Source: a virus. Taken from it: a stretch of DNA of 37,702 bases. The translations under genes were made by a program, and so were the position numbers. Below, in pieces: positions 1 through 5,476 of the stretch. Numbering within the stretch: position 1 is the first letter of the stretch; each line of letters opens with the position of its first letter. The notes beneath the pieces are model-generated. The model saw only the letters and a list, made by a program, of their open reading frames with translations, was not told the origin of the DNA and did not search any database. Location of the stretch: IMG/VR virus record IMGVR_UViG_3300009098_000015, positions 1 to 37,702 of that record, one strand, 5' to 3'.

Positions 1-2
1 AA

Positions 3-104
3 TACAAACTGATAGAGTTCCCCGACGGGACAAGGGAATACCATAAAGACCCTAAGCCTGATGACTTCTGCAAGAAATATCAAGACTTTAAAATTATAAA
101 ATAG
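3..104 (+). CDS. C-terminal fragment of a small protein (left-truncated)
   Basis: An open frame enters from the left edge and stops at TAG (102-104), giving 33 residues beginning YKLIEFPDGT. No start is visible, so the gene begins outside the window. The IEFPDG stretch resembles IELPDG near the C-terminus of the DUF6283-like protein at 2117-2407, so it may be the tail of a paralogue; that is inference from a very short match. It runs in the same direction as the next gene, whose start is 19 nt downstream. Confidence 0.45.
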   Translation, partial: YKLIEFPDGTREYHKDPKPDDFCKKYQDFKIIK

Positions 105-112
105 TACCTTTA
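105..112 (+). promoter_or_regulatory. Possible -7 element TACCTTTA
   Basis: TACCTTTA lies 11 nt before the ATG at 124. It resembles the Bacteroidota -7 consensus TAnnTTTG except for the last base. The same octamer sits ahead of starts at 3068 (minus), 27981 and 37581. No convincing TTTG lies 19-21 nt upstream here, so this is a half-match. Confidence 0.3.
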
Positions 113-123
113 AATCAAAAACA

Positions 124-627
124 ATGAGTATCATCGGCATCATCATCCACTTAGTAGAGAAGTTTGGAAAATGGATTAGCGGTTGGTTTATCCACGCAGA
201 AACAATTTACAATGACTTTACAGACGCAGAGAAGAAATACGCAGAATGGGCGTATGGCGTAGTGGCCTTAGTAAATCAAAACTTGGACGCTTTTATCAAA
301 AAAGACCCGGCATCCGTCGCGTTAGTGCAAAAGGCGTTCCCCGATCTGAGCCTATCCGTTTTACAGGGCTTTTTAGACAACGTGCTGAACGAATTTAAAG
401 TAAAGCAGGCTGAGATACCATTGACGTTAGAAGATGCGCTAAAGGAACTGGCAGTATATCTGCAAGGATTAGGCAGTCATAACGTTTGGAGTACGGTATC
501 GCAAAGTATCGGGCATATCTTAATGATAATGTTCAGCCCGGAAACCACTTTGCAAAAGTTAATAGCTACGGCTGAGTATATCTATCAAACCATCGTTAAG
601 CCGAAAGTGGCGGGGATGGTGGTGTAA
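124..627 (+). CDS. Hypothetical protein, 167 aa
   Basis: I do not recognise a family. The protein starts with a hydrophobic, amphipathic segment (MSIIGIIIHLVEKFGKWISG) and continues as a mostly helical acidic protein with a possible second hydrophobic stretch near residues 130-140. There is no clear signal peptidase site or enzymatic motif. ATG is preceded by an A-rich leader (ATCAAAAACA), usual for Bacteroidota, and by a TACCTTTA box. The gene is followed by a weak hairpin at 674-695. The orientation matches the HNH gene that follows, and the position beside the lysis region suggests an accessory phage gene. Confidence 0.7.
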   Translation: MSIIGIIIHLVEKFGKWISGWFIHAETIYNDFTDAEKKYAEWAYGVVALVNQNLDAFIKKDPASVALVQKAFPDLSLSVLQGFLDNVLNEFKVKQAEIPLTLEDALKELAVYLQGLGSHNVWSTVSQSIGHILMIMFSPETTLQKLIATAEYIYQTIVKPKVAGMVV

Positions 628-673
628 AGATCACAGGGCTTCGTCACGCCTGCGAGTTGACGGTTTTATAAGG

Positions 674-696
674 AGCGGGCGTAGTTGCCCGCTTTG
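674..696 (+). terminator. Weak rho-independent terminator
   Basis: AGCGGGC (674-680) pairs with GCCCGCT (687-693) around a 6-nt loop, followed by only three T. It sits between the 167-aa gene and the HNH gene. The short U-tract makes strength uncertain. Confidence 0.5.
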
Positions 697-706
697 TTGG
701 ACATAT

Positions 707-1366
707 ATGAGTTTATATCACAAATACGACTTTTCAGGAGAAGTGAGATATTACCGAAATAGGCTCACTTTAATCGATATTAATATAGTCAAATACTTAG
801 GGGCTGACTACAAGCCTAAGTTTGACCATTGGTTTATTCCTCCTCCCGATAGCCAATTAGAATGGTTTGTATTTTTTGTTGACGGTGAAAAACGGTATTA
901 CCAAACTTGGCCTAAAGACAAATTAGAATTACATGAAAAGTTTTTAGGTCTTGGGAGGCCGGGAGATAAAAAGATTGTTTATACCTATGGGAAAGCACTA
1001 AAGCCAAAATCGGAAAAGTCATCTAATAGCATTCCTAACCCCGTTAATATAAAATCAAAATGGGTGCGCAATGTAAACGGCGAATTGGTACCACCAACAT
1101 GCTGTTATTGCGCTATTGAACTCAATGGCTTAACATATACACGCGATCATATAGTGCCAAGAATAAAAGGAGGAAAGGATACAAAAGGTAACCTGCGTCC
1201 ATGTTGCTACGAATGCAACCAAGAAAAAGGCGGTTTAATGCTTCATAGTTACATCCAAATGCTAAATCTGTTGCAGGGTGAAGAGAAGCCGGGGACTGAA
1301 AGGTATAACAAACTCCAAACCAAAATCATCAACGCGAATGAGATAGCGAAGTCGTTAATAAAATGA
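707..1366 (+). CDS. HNH endonuclease
   Basis: 219 aa. The C-terminal half carries a Cys4-type HNH module: C132/C133-x-x-C135, the catalytic DH pair at D147-H148 in the segment YTRDHIVPRIKGG, the central N162 (KGNLRP), and a second CxxC at C167/C170 followed by NxxK (C170-N-Q-E-K). The N-terminal ~125 residues are aromatic-rich and unrecognised; they may bind DNA or set specificity. HNH proteins of this type nick or cut DNA and occur in phages as free-standing homing endonucleases or as packaging-associated nucleases. This copy lies far from the terminase genes and in the opposite orientation, so a free-standing role is more likely. The stop codon overlaps the next ATG (ATGA). Confidence 0.9.
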   Translation: MSLYHKYDFSGEVRYYRNRLTLIDINIVKYLGADYKPKFDHWFIPPPDSQLEWFVFFVDGEKRYYQTWPKDKLELHEKFLGLGRPGDKKIVYTYGKALKPKSEKSSNSIPNPVNIKSKWVRNVNGELVPPTCCYCAIELNGLTYTRDHIVPRIKGGKDTKGNLRPCCYECNQEKGGLMLHSYIQMLNLLQGEEKPGTERYNKLQTKIINANEIAKSLIK

Positions 1367-1560
1367 AGCCACACTTTAGGATAAAAGTATTCAAAATGCA
1401 CCCTCATCAAAATGGGTACACTTATAAAATATGGATACGAGGGCACAAGCCTTCATTCTCTATTTTTGCTCCTATGGGAATTGCTCCTGACTTTAGCAGG
1501 TTAACGGGTATCTTAATGAGGTCGGTATACGGATGTCCTACTTCGAGTCCGCGCTCGTAA
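1363..1560 (+). CDS. Small hypothetical protein, 65 aa
   Basis: The start codon overlaps the HNH stop (ATGA at 1363-1366), a sign of translational coupling. The protein is basic and rich in His, Pro and aromatic residues (MKPHFRIKVFKMHPHQNGYTYKIWIRGHKPSFSIF). No family recognised. Its last 23 nt run antisense into the 3' end of the minus-strand holin-like gene, so the two genes converge and overlap. The C-terminal residues could be read-through into that gene's antisense strand. Confidence 0.5.
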   Translation: MKPHFRIKVFKMHPHQNGYTYKIWIRGHKPSFSIFAPMGIAPDFSRLTGILMRSVYGCPTSSPRS

Positions 1561-1747
1561 AGAAGTTCTTAACGAGATATGTGCATCCCGCGCCTATTCC
1601 TATCATCACTAATGACTTCCAGCTAAAATCCATTTTTCCAGCGTCAATAGTGCGCTCTATGGCGACAAGTACAGGTGAACCGACTGCGATTATTAAGCCA
1701 CGTATAGCATCACGCCAGTTGATTGAGTAAAGTTTTGATGGTTGCAT
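1538..1747 (-). CDS. Small two-helix membrane protein, holin-like
   Basis: 69 aa from the ATG at 1747. A longer in-frame reading back to 1843 would overlap the preceding gene by 86 nt and is rejected. Two hydrophobic segments are visible, about residues 15-32 (AIRGLIIAVGSPVLVAIER) and 44-63 (SLVMIGIGAGCTYLVKNFF), separated by a short charged turn, a topology common among small phage holins. The start lies 10 nt after the stop of the 83-aa gene, so the two form a unit. Holin function is inferred only from size, topology and nearness to the endolysin at 2461-2994. Confidence 0.65.
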   Translation of the reverse strand: MQPSKLYSINWRDAIRGLIIAVGSPVLVAIERTIDAGKMDFSWKSLVMIGIGAGCTYLVKNFFTSADSK

Positions 1748-1757
1748 AATTAATTGT

Positions 1758-2009
1758 TTATGGTAAAACCTCTGTTTCATTAATCCCCCACCACTGAAAC
1801 TTATCCCAACTTTCATCTGAATATAGTTCAGCAGATAATTCATCCCCTTTCGAAATCCAGTACTCTTTGCTTTTTGAGTGCTCCTCTTTTACTTTATTTT
1901 GGCTTTCCAATATAGCGTTCTGAGCGCCTTTCTTTGATAGATGAAGCGATATAGTGTAAGCAGAGCTTTCTTCTGTCATTGGATTGTGTAAGGCTTCAAA
2001 TACTTTCAT
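1758..2009 (-). CDS. Hypothetical protein, 83 aa
   Basis: Acidic, soluble, unrecognised. The middle is strongly helical and charged (KVKEEHSKSKEYWISKGDELSAELYSD) and the C-terminus is Trp-rich (WDKFQWWGI). It is transcribed with the holin-like gene 10 nt downstream and diverges from the DUF6283-like gene at 2117; the intergenic segment holds a palindrome and promoter elements. Confidence 0.6.
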   Translation of the reverse strand: MKVFEALHNPMTEESSAYTISLHLSKKGAQNAILESQNKVKEEHSKSKEYWISKGDELSAELYSDESWDKFQWWGINETEVLP

Positions 2010-2045
2010 GTAACTGAGATTTCTTTAATCAAACTTACCATTTAT

Positions 2046-2077
2046 TTTGATTAAATCAAATAGAAGTGGTATATTGC
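2046..2077 (+). promoter_or_regulatory. Promoter with overlapping 15-bp palindrome
   Basis: TTTG (2046-2049), a 20-nt spacer, then TATATTGC (2070-2077) matches the Bacteroidota TTTG-N19/21-TAnnTTTG layout except for one or two bases in the -7 box. A perfect palindrome TTTGATT-A-AATCAAA (2046-2060) covers the -33 element, and part of it (TTTGATTA, minus strand) recurs about 20 nt further left toward the divergent gene. A regulator binding here could control both directions. Confidence 0.45.
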
Positions 2078-2116
2078 GGGGTAGCCGGTAATTCAGCCGG
2101 TGTAAAATCTCACAAA

Positions 2117-2407
2117 ATGAAAGTCTATAAAGAGCCATGTAAGAATTGTCTTTTGTCAAAAGAAGCAATTGTAAATCCAAAACGTAAAAAACAAATAATA
2201 TCCGACTGCGTTCAAAGTCAAACTCATTTTATTTGCCATAAAGCATCAATAGAAAATAAAGACATTTGTTGCAAAACTTTCTTTGATACACTTGGCGACT
2301 ATTCCCAATTAATCAGAATAGCTAAACGGTTAAATTGCATTGAGTTTATCGAATTGCCAGATGGTGAGAAATTATTATCTTACAATGAAATTAACCGAGC
2401 AGGTTAA
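2117..2407 (+). CDS. DUF6283-like cysteine protein, 96 aa
   Basis: Begins MKVYKEPCKNCLLSKEAI and carries two Cys clusters: PCKNC near the N-terminus and a later C/H group (DCVQSQTHFICHK, DICCKTFF). The PCxxC opening and spacing resemble DUF6283-type small phage proteins, which probably bind a metal; function is unknown. A GTG 51 nt further upstream is also in frame, but it falls between the -33 and -7 elements of the promoter, so the ATG at 2117 is preferred. A good terminator follows at 2437-2460. The leader contains a direct repeat AGCCGGT-AATTC-AGCCGGT just downstream of the promoter. Confidence 0.7.
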   Translation: MKVYKEPCKNCLLSKEAIVNPKRKKQIISDCVQSQTHFICHKASIENKDICCKTFFDTLGDYSQLIRIAKRLNCIEFIELPDGEKLLSYNEINRAG

Positions 2408-2436
2408 GTGAGATTTCCCTGTTTTGGTTTTTAGTC

Positions 2437-2460
2437 AAGCCCGTCCCGCACGGGCTTTTC
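2437..2460 (+). terminator. Rho-independent terminator
   Basis: AAGCCCGT (2437-2444) pairs with ACGGGCTT (2450-2457) around a CCCGC loop and runs into TTTT. It ends the DUF6283-like transcript and abuts the stop codon of the convergent endolysin gene. Confidence 0.8.
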
Positions 2461-2994
2461 TTATGACAGCAAATCAATAAACTCCGCATAAAACCCCGCT
2501 ATCATATCAGCCTTATCCAGCCCATTAATTATTTTTCGAGCATTCACAGGATCAGTAACCGTATCATTAAAATACTTCGGCAATCCCACGCCGGTATACA
2601 GCCCGTGGTACATACAATGTATCATAGCCCAAACTGACGGTTCCATAAGCAATAACAATTCAGGATGGTTCAGGAAGTCCCAGCCTTGTTGTTTGGCATA
2701 GGCTTGATCGGATAGCATTTGATAGTTTTCGTACCAGCTGGTTTGACAGAACCCTCTGCCGTAGTATATATGGTCAGGCGTTTCATAAGGCTCACCCGAC
2801 TGTTTAATCTTGTGCCCATATTTATGTCCGGCACCTCTCCCATATTCCTCTATTGGCAACATCGTTCTGCCTGTCTCCCAATAGGCCGTAGCTAATATGT
2901 AAGCCATCATTCGCTTATCGGTGACGCCATACTTGGTACAGGCATCAACTATGTCCTGTACGCTTTGTTTTTGGGTTTCGGTCAGTTGAATCAT
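2461..2994 (-). CDS. Endolysin, GH19 (chitinase-like lysozyme) fold
   Basis: 177 aa, single domain. Family signs are AYWETGRTMLPIEEYG (E40 the likely general acid, E49/E50 nearby) and YGRGFCQTSWYENYQ at about 78-92, equivalent to the GRGxxQLTWxxNY block of GH19 enzymes. It should cut the glycan backbone of peptidoglycan at the end of infection. There is no signal peptide or wall-binding domain, so it would rely on a holin for release; several small membrane proteins lie nearby. Its ATG overlaps the stop of a 25-codon membrane-peptide gene (ATGA at 2991-2994), so translation of the two is probably coupled. Confidence 0.88.
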   Translation of the reverse strand: MIQLTETQKQSVQDIVDACTKYGVTDKRMMAYILATAYWETGRTMLPIEEYGRGAGHKYGHKIKQSGEPYETPDHIYYGRGFCQTSWYENYQMLSDQAYAKQQGWDFLNHPELLLLMEPSVWAMIHCMYHGLYTGVGLPKYFNDTVTDPVNARKIINGLDKADMIAGFYAEFIDLLS

Positions 2995-3068
2995 CTCGTC
3001 GTCTTAACGCACGCCCATAACATTGCCAGCCCGAAACAGATAATGAGGATGGCGGCGATGGGGTGCAT
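2991..3068 (-). CDS. 25-aa membrane peptide coupled to endolysin
   Basis: The frame starts at ATG 3068 and encodes an N-terminal MHP, one hydrophobic helix (IAAILIICFGLAMLWACV) and a basic tail KTTR. Its stop overlaps the endolysin start (ATGA). A TACCTTTA box lies 3 nt before the ATG. A single short transmembrane peptide directly before an endolysin could be a pinholin, a spanin fragment or a lysis regulator; the Cys at position 20 follows WA, a poor lipobox. Too short for most gene callers; the evidence is overlap, hydrophobic pattern and position. Confidence 0.5.
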   Translation of the reverse strand: MHPIAAILIICFGLAMLWACVKTTR

Positions 3069-3071
3069 GGT

Positions 3072-3079
3072 TAAAGGTA
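3072..3079 (-). promoter_or_regulatory. TACCTTTA box before the lysis pair
   Basis: On the minus strand TACCTTTA immediately follows the T-run of the terminator at 3080-3106 and sits 3 nt before the ATG at 3068. If it is a -7 element, transcripts would be leaderless or nearly so, and the -33 region would lie inside the terminator hairpin, where no TTTG is seen. Confidence 0.3.
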
Positions 3080-3106
3080 TAAAAAAGCCCTGAATAAATC
3101 AGGGCT
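3080..3106 (-). terminator. Rho-independent terminator
   Basis: On the minus strand AGCCCTGA pairs with TCAGGGCT around a 5-nt loop (TTTAT) and is followed by TTTTTT. It lies downstream of the 73-aa gene and upstream of the 25-aa/endolysin pair. Confidence 0.88.
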
Positions 3107-3140
3107 CTCTACCCAGCTGACCAACGCGCTATTGGCCTTT
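3086..3140 (-). other. tRNA 5'-half-like segment merged with the terminator
   Basis: Read on the minus strand, TTGGTCAGCTGGGTAGAG resembles a tRNA D-arm, and the terminator hairpin right after it can be drawn as a 5-bp anticodon stem CCCTG/CAGGG with a 7-nt loop ATTTATT (T at position 33, anticodon TTA). No variable loop, T-arm or 3' acceptor strand follows; instead a T-run does. The D-stem pairs imperfectly. It could be a decayed tRNA whose anticodon arm became a terminator, or a chance likeness. Confidence 0.25.
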
Positions 3141-3172
3141 CTTTCATTCGGTGAATTGGGTGCTCGAATATC

Positions 3173-3394
3173 TTAATCCGGTAATTGCTTTTTGGCTGAA
3201 ATGAGTTTGCTGATTAAAGCGTTTAATTGTTCCTTATCATTTATGTAATAAAACACATTCCAAAGTTCAGAATTTTCATTATTCTCACTTTGTAATTGAA
3301 AGACAAGCGAACTTTTATTATCATCGTCCATGTTTGGCTGAACCGAAACCTCTAAAACATTATCGAGGTCATCTTTTAAGGTTAGTGCTATCAT
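3173..3394 (-). CDS. Hypothetical protein, 73 aa, stand-alone transcription unit
   Basis: Begins MIALTLKDDL; acidic, Asn/Ser-rich, probably alpha/beta, family unknown. A longer frame reaches back to a TTG at 3466 or an ATG at 3451, but a promoter (-7 box at 3435-3443) overlies that extension, so the ATG at 3394 with its A-rich leader (AGCTAATAAA) is preferred. With that promoter upstream and a strong terminator at 3080-3106, the gene forms a complete one-gene transcription unit inside the lysis region, the arrangement expected of a moron. Confidence 0.6.
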   Translation of the reverse strand: MIALTLKDDLDNVLEVSVQPNMDDDNKSSLVFQLQSENNENSELWNVFYYINDKEQLNALISKLISAKKQLPD

Positions 3395-3434
3395 TTTATT
3401 AGCTTTTAATATACATTCGGCTGAATTACCGAAC

Positions 3435-3467
3435 CAAAATATACCACCCATCCCCGACAAAAGCAAA
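3435..3467 (-). promoter_or_regulatory. Bacteroidota-type promoter
   Basis: On the minus strand TTTG (3464-3467) is followed after exactly 20 nt by TATATTTTG (3435-3443), one insertion away from TAnnTTTG. Transcription would begin near 3430 and leave a leader of about 35 nt before the ATG at 3394. Confidence 0.5.
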
Positions 3468-3492
3468 TGTAAATTCAGGCTGTGGGTGTTTG

Positions 3493-3681
3493 TTAATTCG
3501 TCCCCCTGATATGCTCTTGCAACCGCTCTATCTTAGCGTCCTTCTTATCGCACTCGGCCTGTAGGCGCTTGACCTCTTCCTCATTACGGTCTGCCTTTAT
3601 GATATATCTTATAGCGTAGAAAAAACCGCCTATAAAAGCTAAAATAACGGCTATTAAAGCTATCCAGTTTGCGGTATCCAT
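3493..3681 (-). CDS. Single-TM protein with coiled coil, spanin/holin-like
   Basis: 62 aa: an N-terminal membrane helix (about residues 6-28, WIALIAVILAFIGGFFYAIRYII) followed by a charged helix with heptad character (NEEEVKRLQAECDKKDAKIERLQEHI). An N-terminal anchor plus coiled coil is the layout of i-spanins and some holins. The start overlaps the stop of the receiver-domain gene (TAATG). No outer-membrane partner with a convincing lipobox was found, so the spanin reading is tentative. Confidence 0.65.
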   Translation of the reverse strand: MDTANWIALIAVILAFIGGFFYAIRYIIKADRNEEEVKRLQAECDKKDAKIERLQEHIRGTN

Positions 3682-4097
3682 TACTCATGCGACATAGCCA
3701 TTTTCTTATCCAGCATTTTTGGCACTGTAAGTTCGACAATTTCTCTCAGATTTTCAGGCCATTCGGGTTCGTTCTTGTCTGCTATACCCCAAACGTGACA
3801 TTCATTGATGAGCCTTTTATAAATTCGCGTATCAAAGTAGCCCGATACGACTATCATATAAATTCCTGAGTATTTCTTCTTGATGCTTATGACGGTATCA
3901 AAAACGTTATAGTCAGTTATGCCAATATCGGTTATAACCATGTAAACATCGTCGTTCAATGCATTAATAAACTCATCAGGATCGTAAAATGTTTTTACGC
4001 TAAAGGTGTCTGATTTACTCAATACGCGCTCCATTACCCGTAGGTCATCGATATTGTCATCGAGTATATGGATTAAGATTTGGATTTTGGAGGTCAT
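3681..4097 (-). CDS. Stand-alone response-regulator receiver (REC/CheY-like) domain
   Basis: 138 aa with the full REC active site: acidic pair D13-D14 (HILDDNIDD), phosphoacceptor D57 (VYMVITDIG), S85 in the T/S position (MIVVSGYF) and K108 (GIADKNEPEW). No output domain follows; the C-terminus ends about 20 residues after the REC fold. Such proteins normally take a phosphoryl group from a histidine kinase and act through protein-protein contact, as CheY or Spo0F do. No kinase is present here, so a host kinase or phosphotransfer protein would be the partner. The gene overlaps both neighbours (ATGA with the upstream TM/coiled-coil gene, TAATG with the downstream one), so it is an integral part of this small-membrane-protein operon. 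Phage recruitment of a REC domain is uncommon. Confidence 0.87.
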   Translation of the reverse strand: MTSKIQILIHILDDNIDDLRVMERVLSKSDTFSVKTFYDPDEFINALNDDVYMVITDIGITDYNVFDTVISIKKKYSGIYMIVVSGYFDTRIYKRLINECHVWGIADKNEPEWPENLREIVELTVPKMLDKKMAMSHE

Positions 4098-4444
4098 TTC
4101 TTCAATTCGATCATAACCCTATCAAACCGACTATTCATGTCTTTTTTATCTTCTTCCCGGTATTTAAATAAGGTTGATATATCATCCTTGATACCACCGA
4201 GTGTGCTATTCAATGTAGCGGTGACAGTTGCGATCACAACCTTTTCAATAAACTCTTGCTTCTCTTGCTTTTGTGCTAATTGGTAAGCATCACGTTCAGC
4301 CGCTTTGTCCTTAAACCATTTGTTGGTAAATCCTAAGAATGCTATTAAAATACCAATTACAGTTACAATCCATGTTCCGATCGTTGTCCAGTTGATAGGT
4401 TCCGGTATAGGTGGTGTCATTCTGATAATTTTTGAATATTGCAT
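4094..4444 (-). CDS. Single-TM protein with C-terminal coiled coil
   Basis: 116 aa, or 108 aa from the second Met (MTPPIPEPINW), which may be the true start. A membrane helix at about residues 22-40 (IGTWIVTVIGILIAFLGF) is followed by a long charged helical region (KAAERDAYQLAQKQEKQEFIEK) and a C-terminal helix ending IELKK. This is a typical phage holin/spanin-like architecture but not diagnostic. It overlaps the REC gene by ATGA. Confidence 0.65.
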   Translation of the reverse strand: MQYSKIIRMTPPIPEPINWTTIGTWIVTVIGILIAFLGFTNKWFKDKAAERDAYQLAQKQEKQEFIEKVVIATVTATLNSTLGGIKDDISTLFKYREEDKKDMNSRFDRVMIELKK

Positions 4445-4504
4445 GTTAATTCACTAAGGTAAAACTTTATTCCCGTTCTCATTTACCGTTTTTTAACCCA
4501 ATTT

Positions 4505-4882
4505 TCAATCAGGGTCACCCATTACTTTATACTTCCACTCGTTAAAAAATATAGTAGTAGTTACGAATAAAACTGTTCCGTCATAGGCGTAGAACATATG
4601 CATCGGGTATTTAGTGTTAAAAAACTCTGTAATTGTTAAAATTATAAATAAATAGTTGACCAGTATAGAGATAAAAATCAATAGATTGAAATTCCTGTGA
4701 TGCTCATTAATAAAGCCACACTTCCAATCTAGTAACACAAACAACGCTGCACCGAATGTTAGCCAATTATAAAACAACTTGCCAAAATACGGCGTCCATA
4801 CAAGGAACTGGAATATATAAACATCAAAAAGCCCGACATATAATATCAGGGCTATGATTGTTATGGCAATTCTGATTTGCAT
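4505..4882 (-). CDS. Four-helix integral membrane protein, 125 aa
   Basis: Four hydrophobic segments at about residues 4-25, 38-52, 65-85 and 98-112, joined by short loops, the first loop aromatic-rich. No family recognised. Position in the lysis/tail-end region makes a holin or superinfection-exclusion role possible; neither is shown by sequence. The start lies one base after the stop of the upstream Cys-rich gene, so the two are coupled. Confidence 0.65.
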   Translation of the reverse strand: MQIRIAITIIALILYVGLFDVYIFQFLVWTPYFGKLFYNWLTFGAALFVLLDWKCGFINEHHRNFNLLIFISILVNYLFIILTITEFFNTKYPMHMFYAYDGTVLFVTTTIFFNEWKYKVMGDPD

Positions 4883-4883
4883 G

Positions 4884-5078
4884 TTAAGCTGGCCTACCTA
4901 AATCCAAAACACAATCCCCCGTGGTCGTGTTGCAGACATAGTGAGGTGGGCAGCCGGTTGTCTTGCAGGTGCCACCGCTGGCCGGGCTAACATGTCCATG
5001 AATAACCTCAATAATCGCCTCCGGTCCGTACAGTTCGATTAAATCATCAAAGTGTAGTTGTAATTCTGATTTTTCCAT
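4884..5078 (-). CDS. Small four-cysteine protein, 64 aa
   Basis: The N-terminal half is an acidic helix (MEKSELQLHFDDLIELYGPE). The C-terminal half has four Cys at 38, 43, 49 and 56 in GGTCKTTGCPPHYVCNTTTG, suggesting two disulphides or one metal site. There is no signal peptide. The leader-plus-Cys-core plan superficially recalls ribosomally made peptides, but no maturation enzyme is nearby. Family unknown. It follows the gene at 5091 by 12 nt. Confidence 0.6.
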   Translation of the reverse strand: MEKSELQLHFDDLIELYGPEAIIEVIHGHVSPASGGTCKTTGCPPHYVCNTTTGDCVLDLGRPA

Positions 5079-5090
5079 TTTTATGTTTGT

Positions 5091-5414
5091 TTAAAAGAGT
5101 TTGTACCAGGTTGTATTTGATTTACGATACTGATAAGAGGTAGTTGTTCCTGCGTTGGCTGCTGTTAACGCCGCACCTATCAACGATTGTGCAGTATTGG
5201 CTAACATTGTCAAAACACTTACAACAGCAGATACCCCCGTAATTGTACCACCAAATTGAAAGTTAACAACGTCCTGATCTTGTGGATTGGGCGGTAACTT
5301 AAGGCTTAATGTAGCTGCCAATGATGCCGGATTGACATATACTATCCCCGTTGCATCATTTACCGTTTGAGTGCCGCTTGTAGCGGTTATTTCCTGTATG
5401 CCGTCTCTTTGCAT
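5091..5414 (-). CDS. Small Ser/Thr/Ala-rich structural-type protein, 107 aa
   Basis: Beta-rich, low in charge, with an N-terminal part reading GTQTVNDATGIVYVNPASLAAT and a C-terminal YQYRKSNTTWYKL. The composition is like small tail-fibre-associated or fibre-tip domains. It is the first minus-strand gene after the 1082-aa fibre, separated from it only by the inverted methyltransferase module, so it was probably adjacent to the fibre gene originally. Confidence 0.6.
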   Translation of the reverse strand: MQRDGIQEITATSGTQTVNDATGIVYVNPASLAATLSLKLPPNPQDQDVVNFQFGGTITGVSAVVSVLTMLANTAQSLIGAALTAANAGTTTSYQYRKSNTTWYKLF

Positions 5415-5447
5415 GATAATTTATTATAATATGTAAATGTAATTATT

Positions 5448-5455
5448 TATCTTTG
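5448..5455 (+). promoter_or_regulatory. Consensus -7 box TATCTTTG
   Basis: An exact TAnnTTTG match 21 nt before the methyltransferase ATG at 5477. No clear TTTG lies 19-21 nt upstream. It shows that the in-frame TTG at 5453, inside this box, is unlikely to be the start codon. Confidence 0.5.
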
Positions 5456-5458
5456 GGT

Positions 5459-5471
5459 AAACAACCACGAA
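5459..5471 (+). repeat. Left 13-bp inverted repeat bracketing the methyltransferase module
   Basis: AAACAACCACGAA here is exactly complementary to TTCGTGGTTGTTT at 6080-6092. It lies between the -7 box and the methyltransferase start codon. Confidence 0.6.
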
Positions 5472-5476
5472 AAGAA

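Noticed and set aside
1748-1843. N-terminal extension of the holin-like gene to 1843
   Set aside because: It would overlap the upstream gene by 86 nt, and the ATG at 1747 lies 10 nt after that gene's stop, right before the hydrophobic region.
5453-5476. TTG start at 5453 for the methyltransferase
   Set aside because: The TTG is part of an exact TAnnTTTG box, and an ATG eight codons later starts just before the conserved N-terminal motif.
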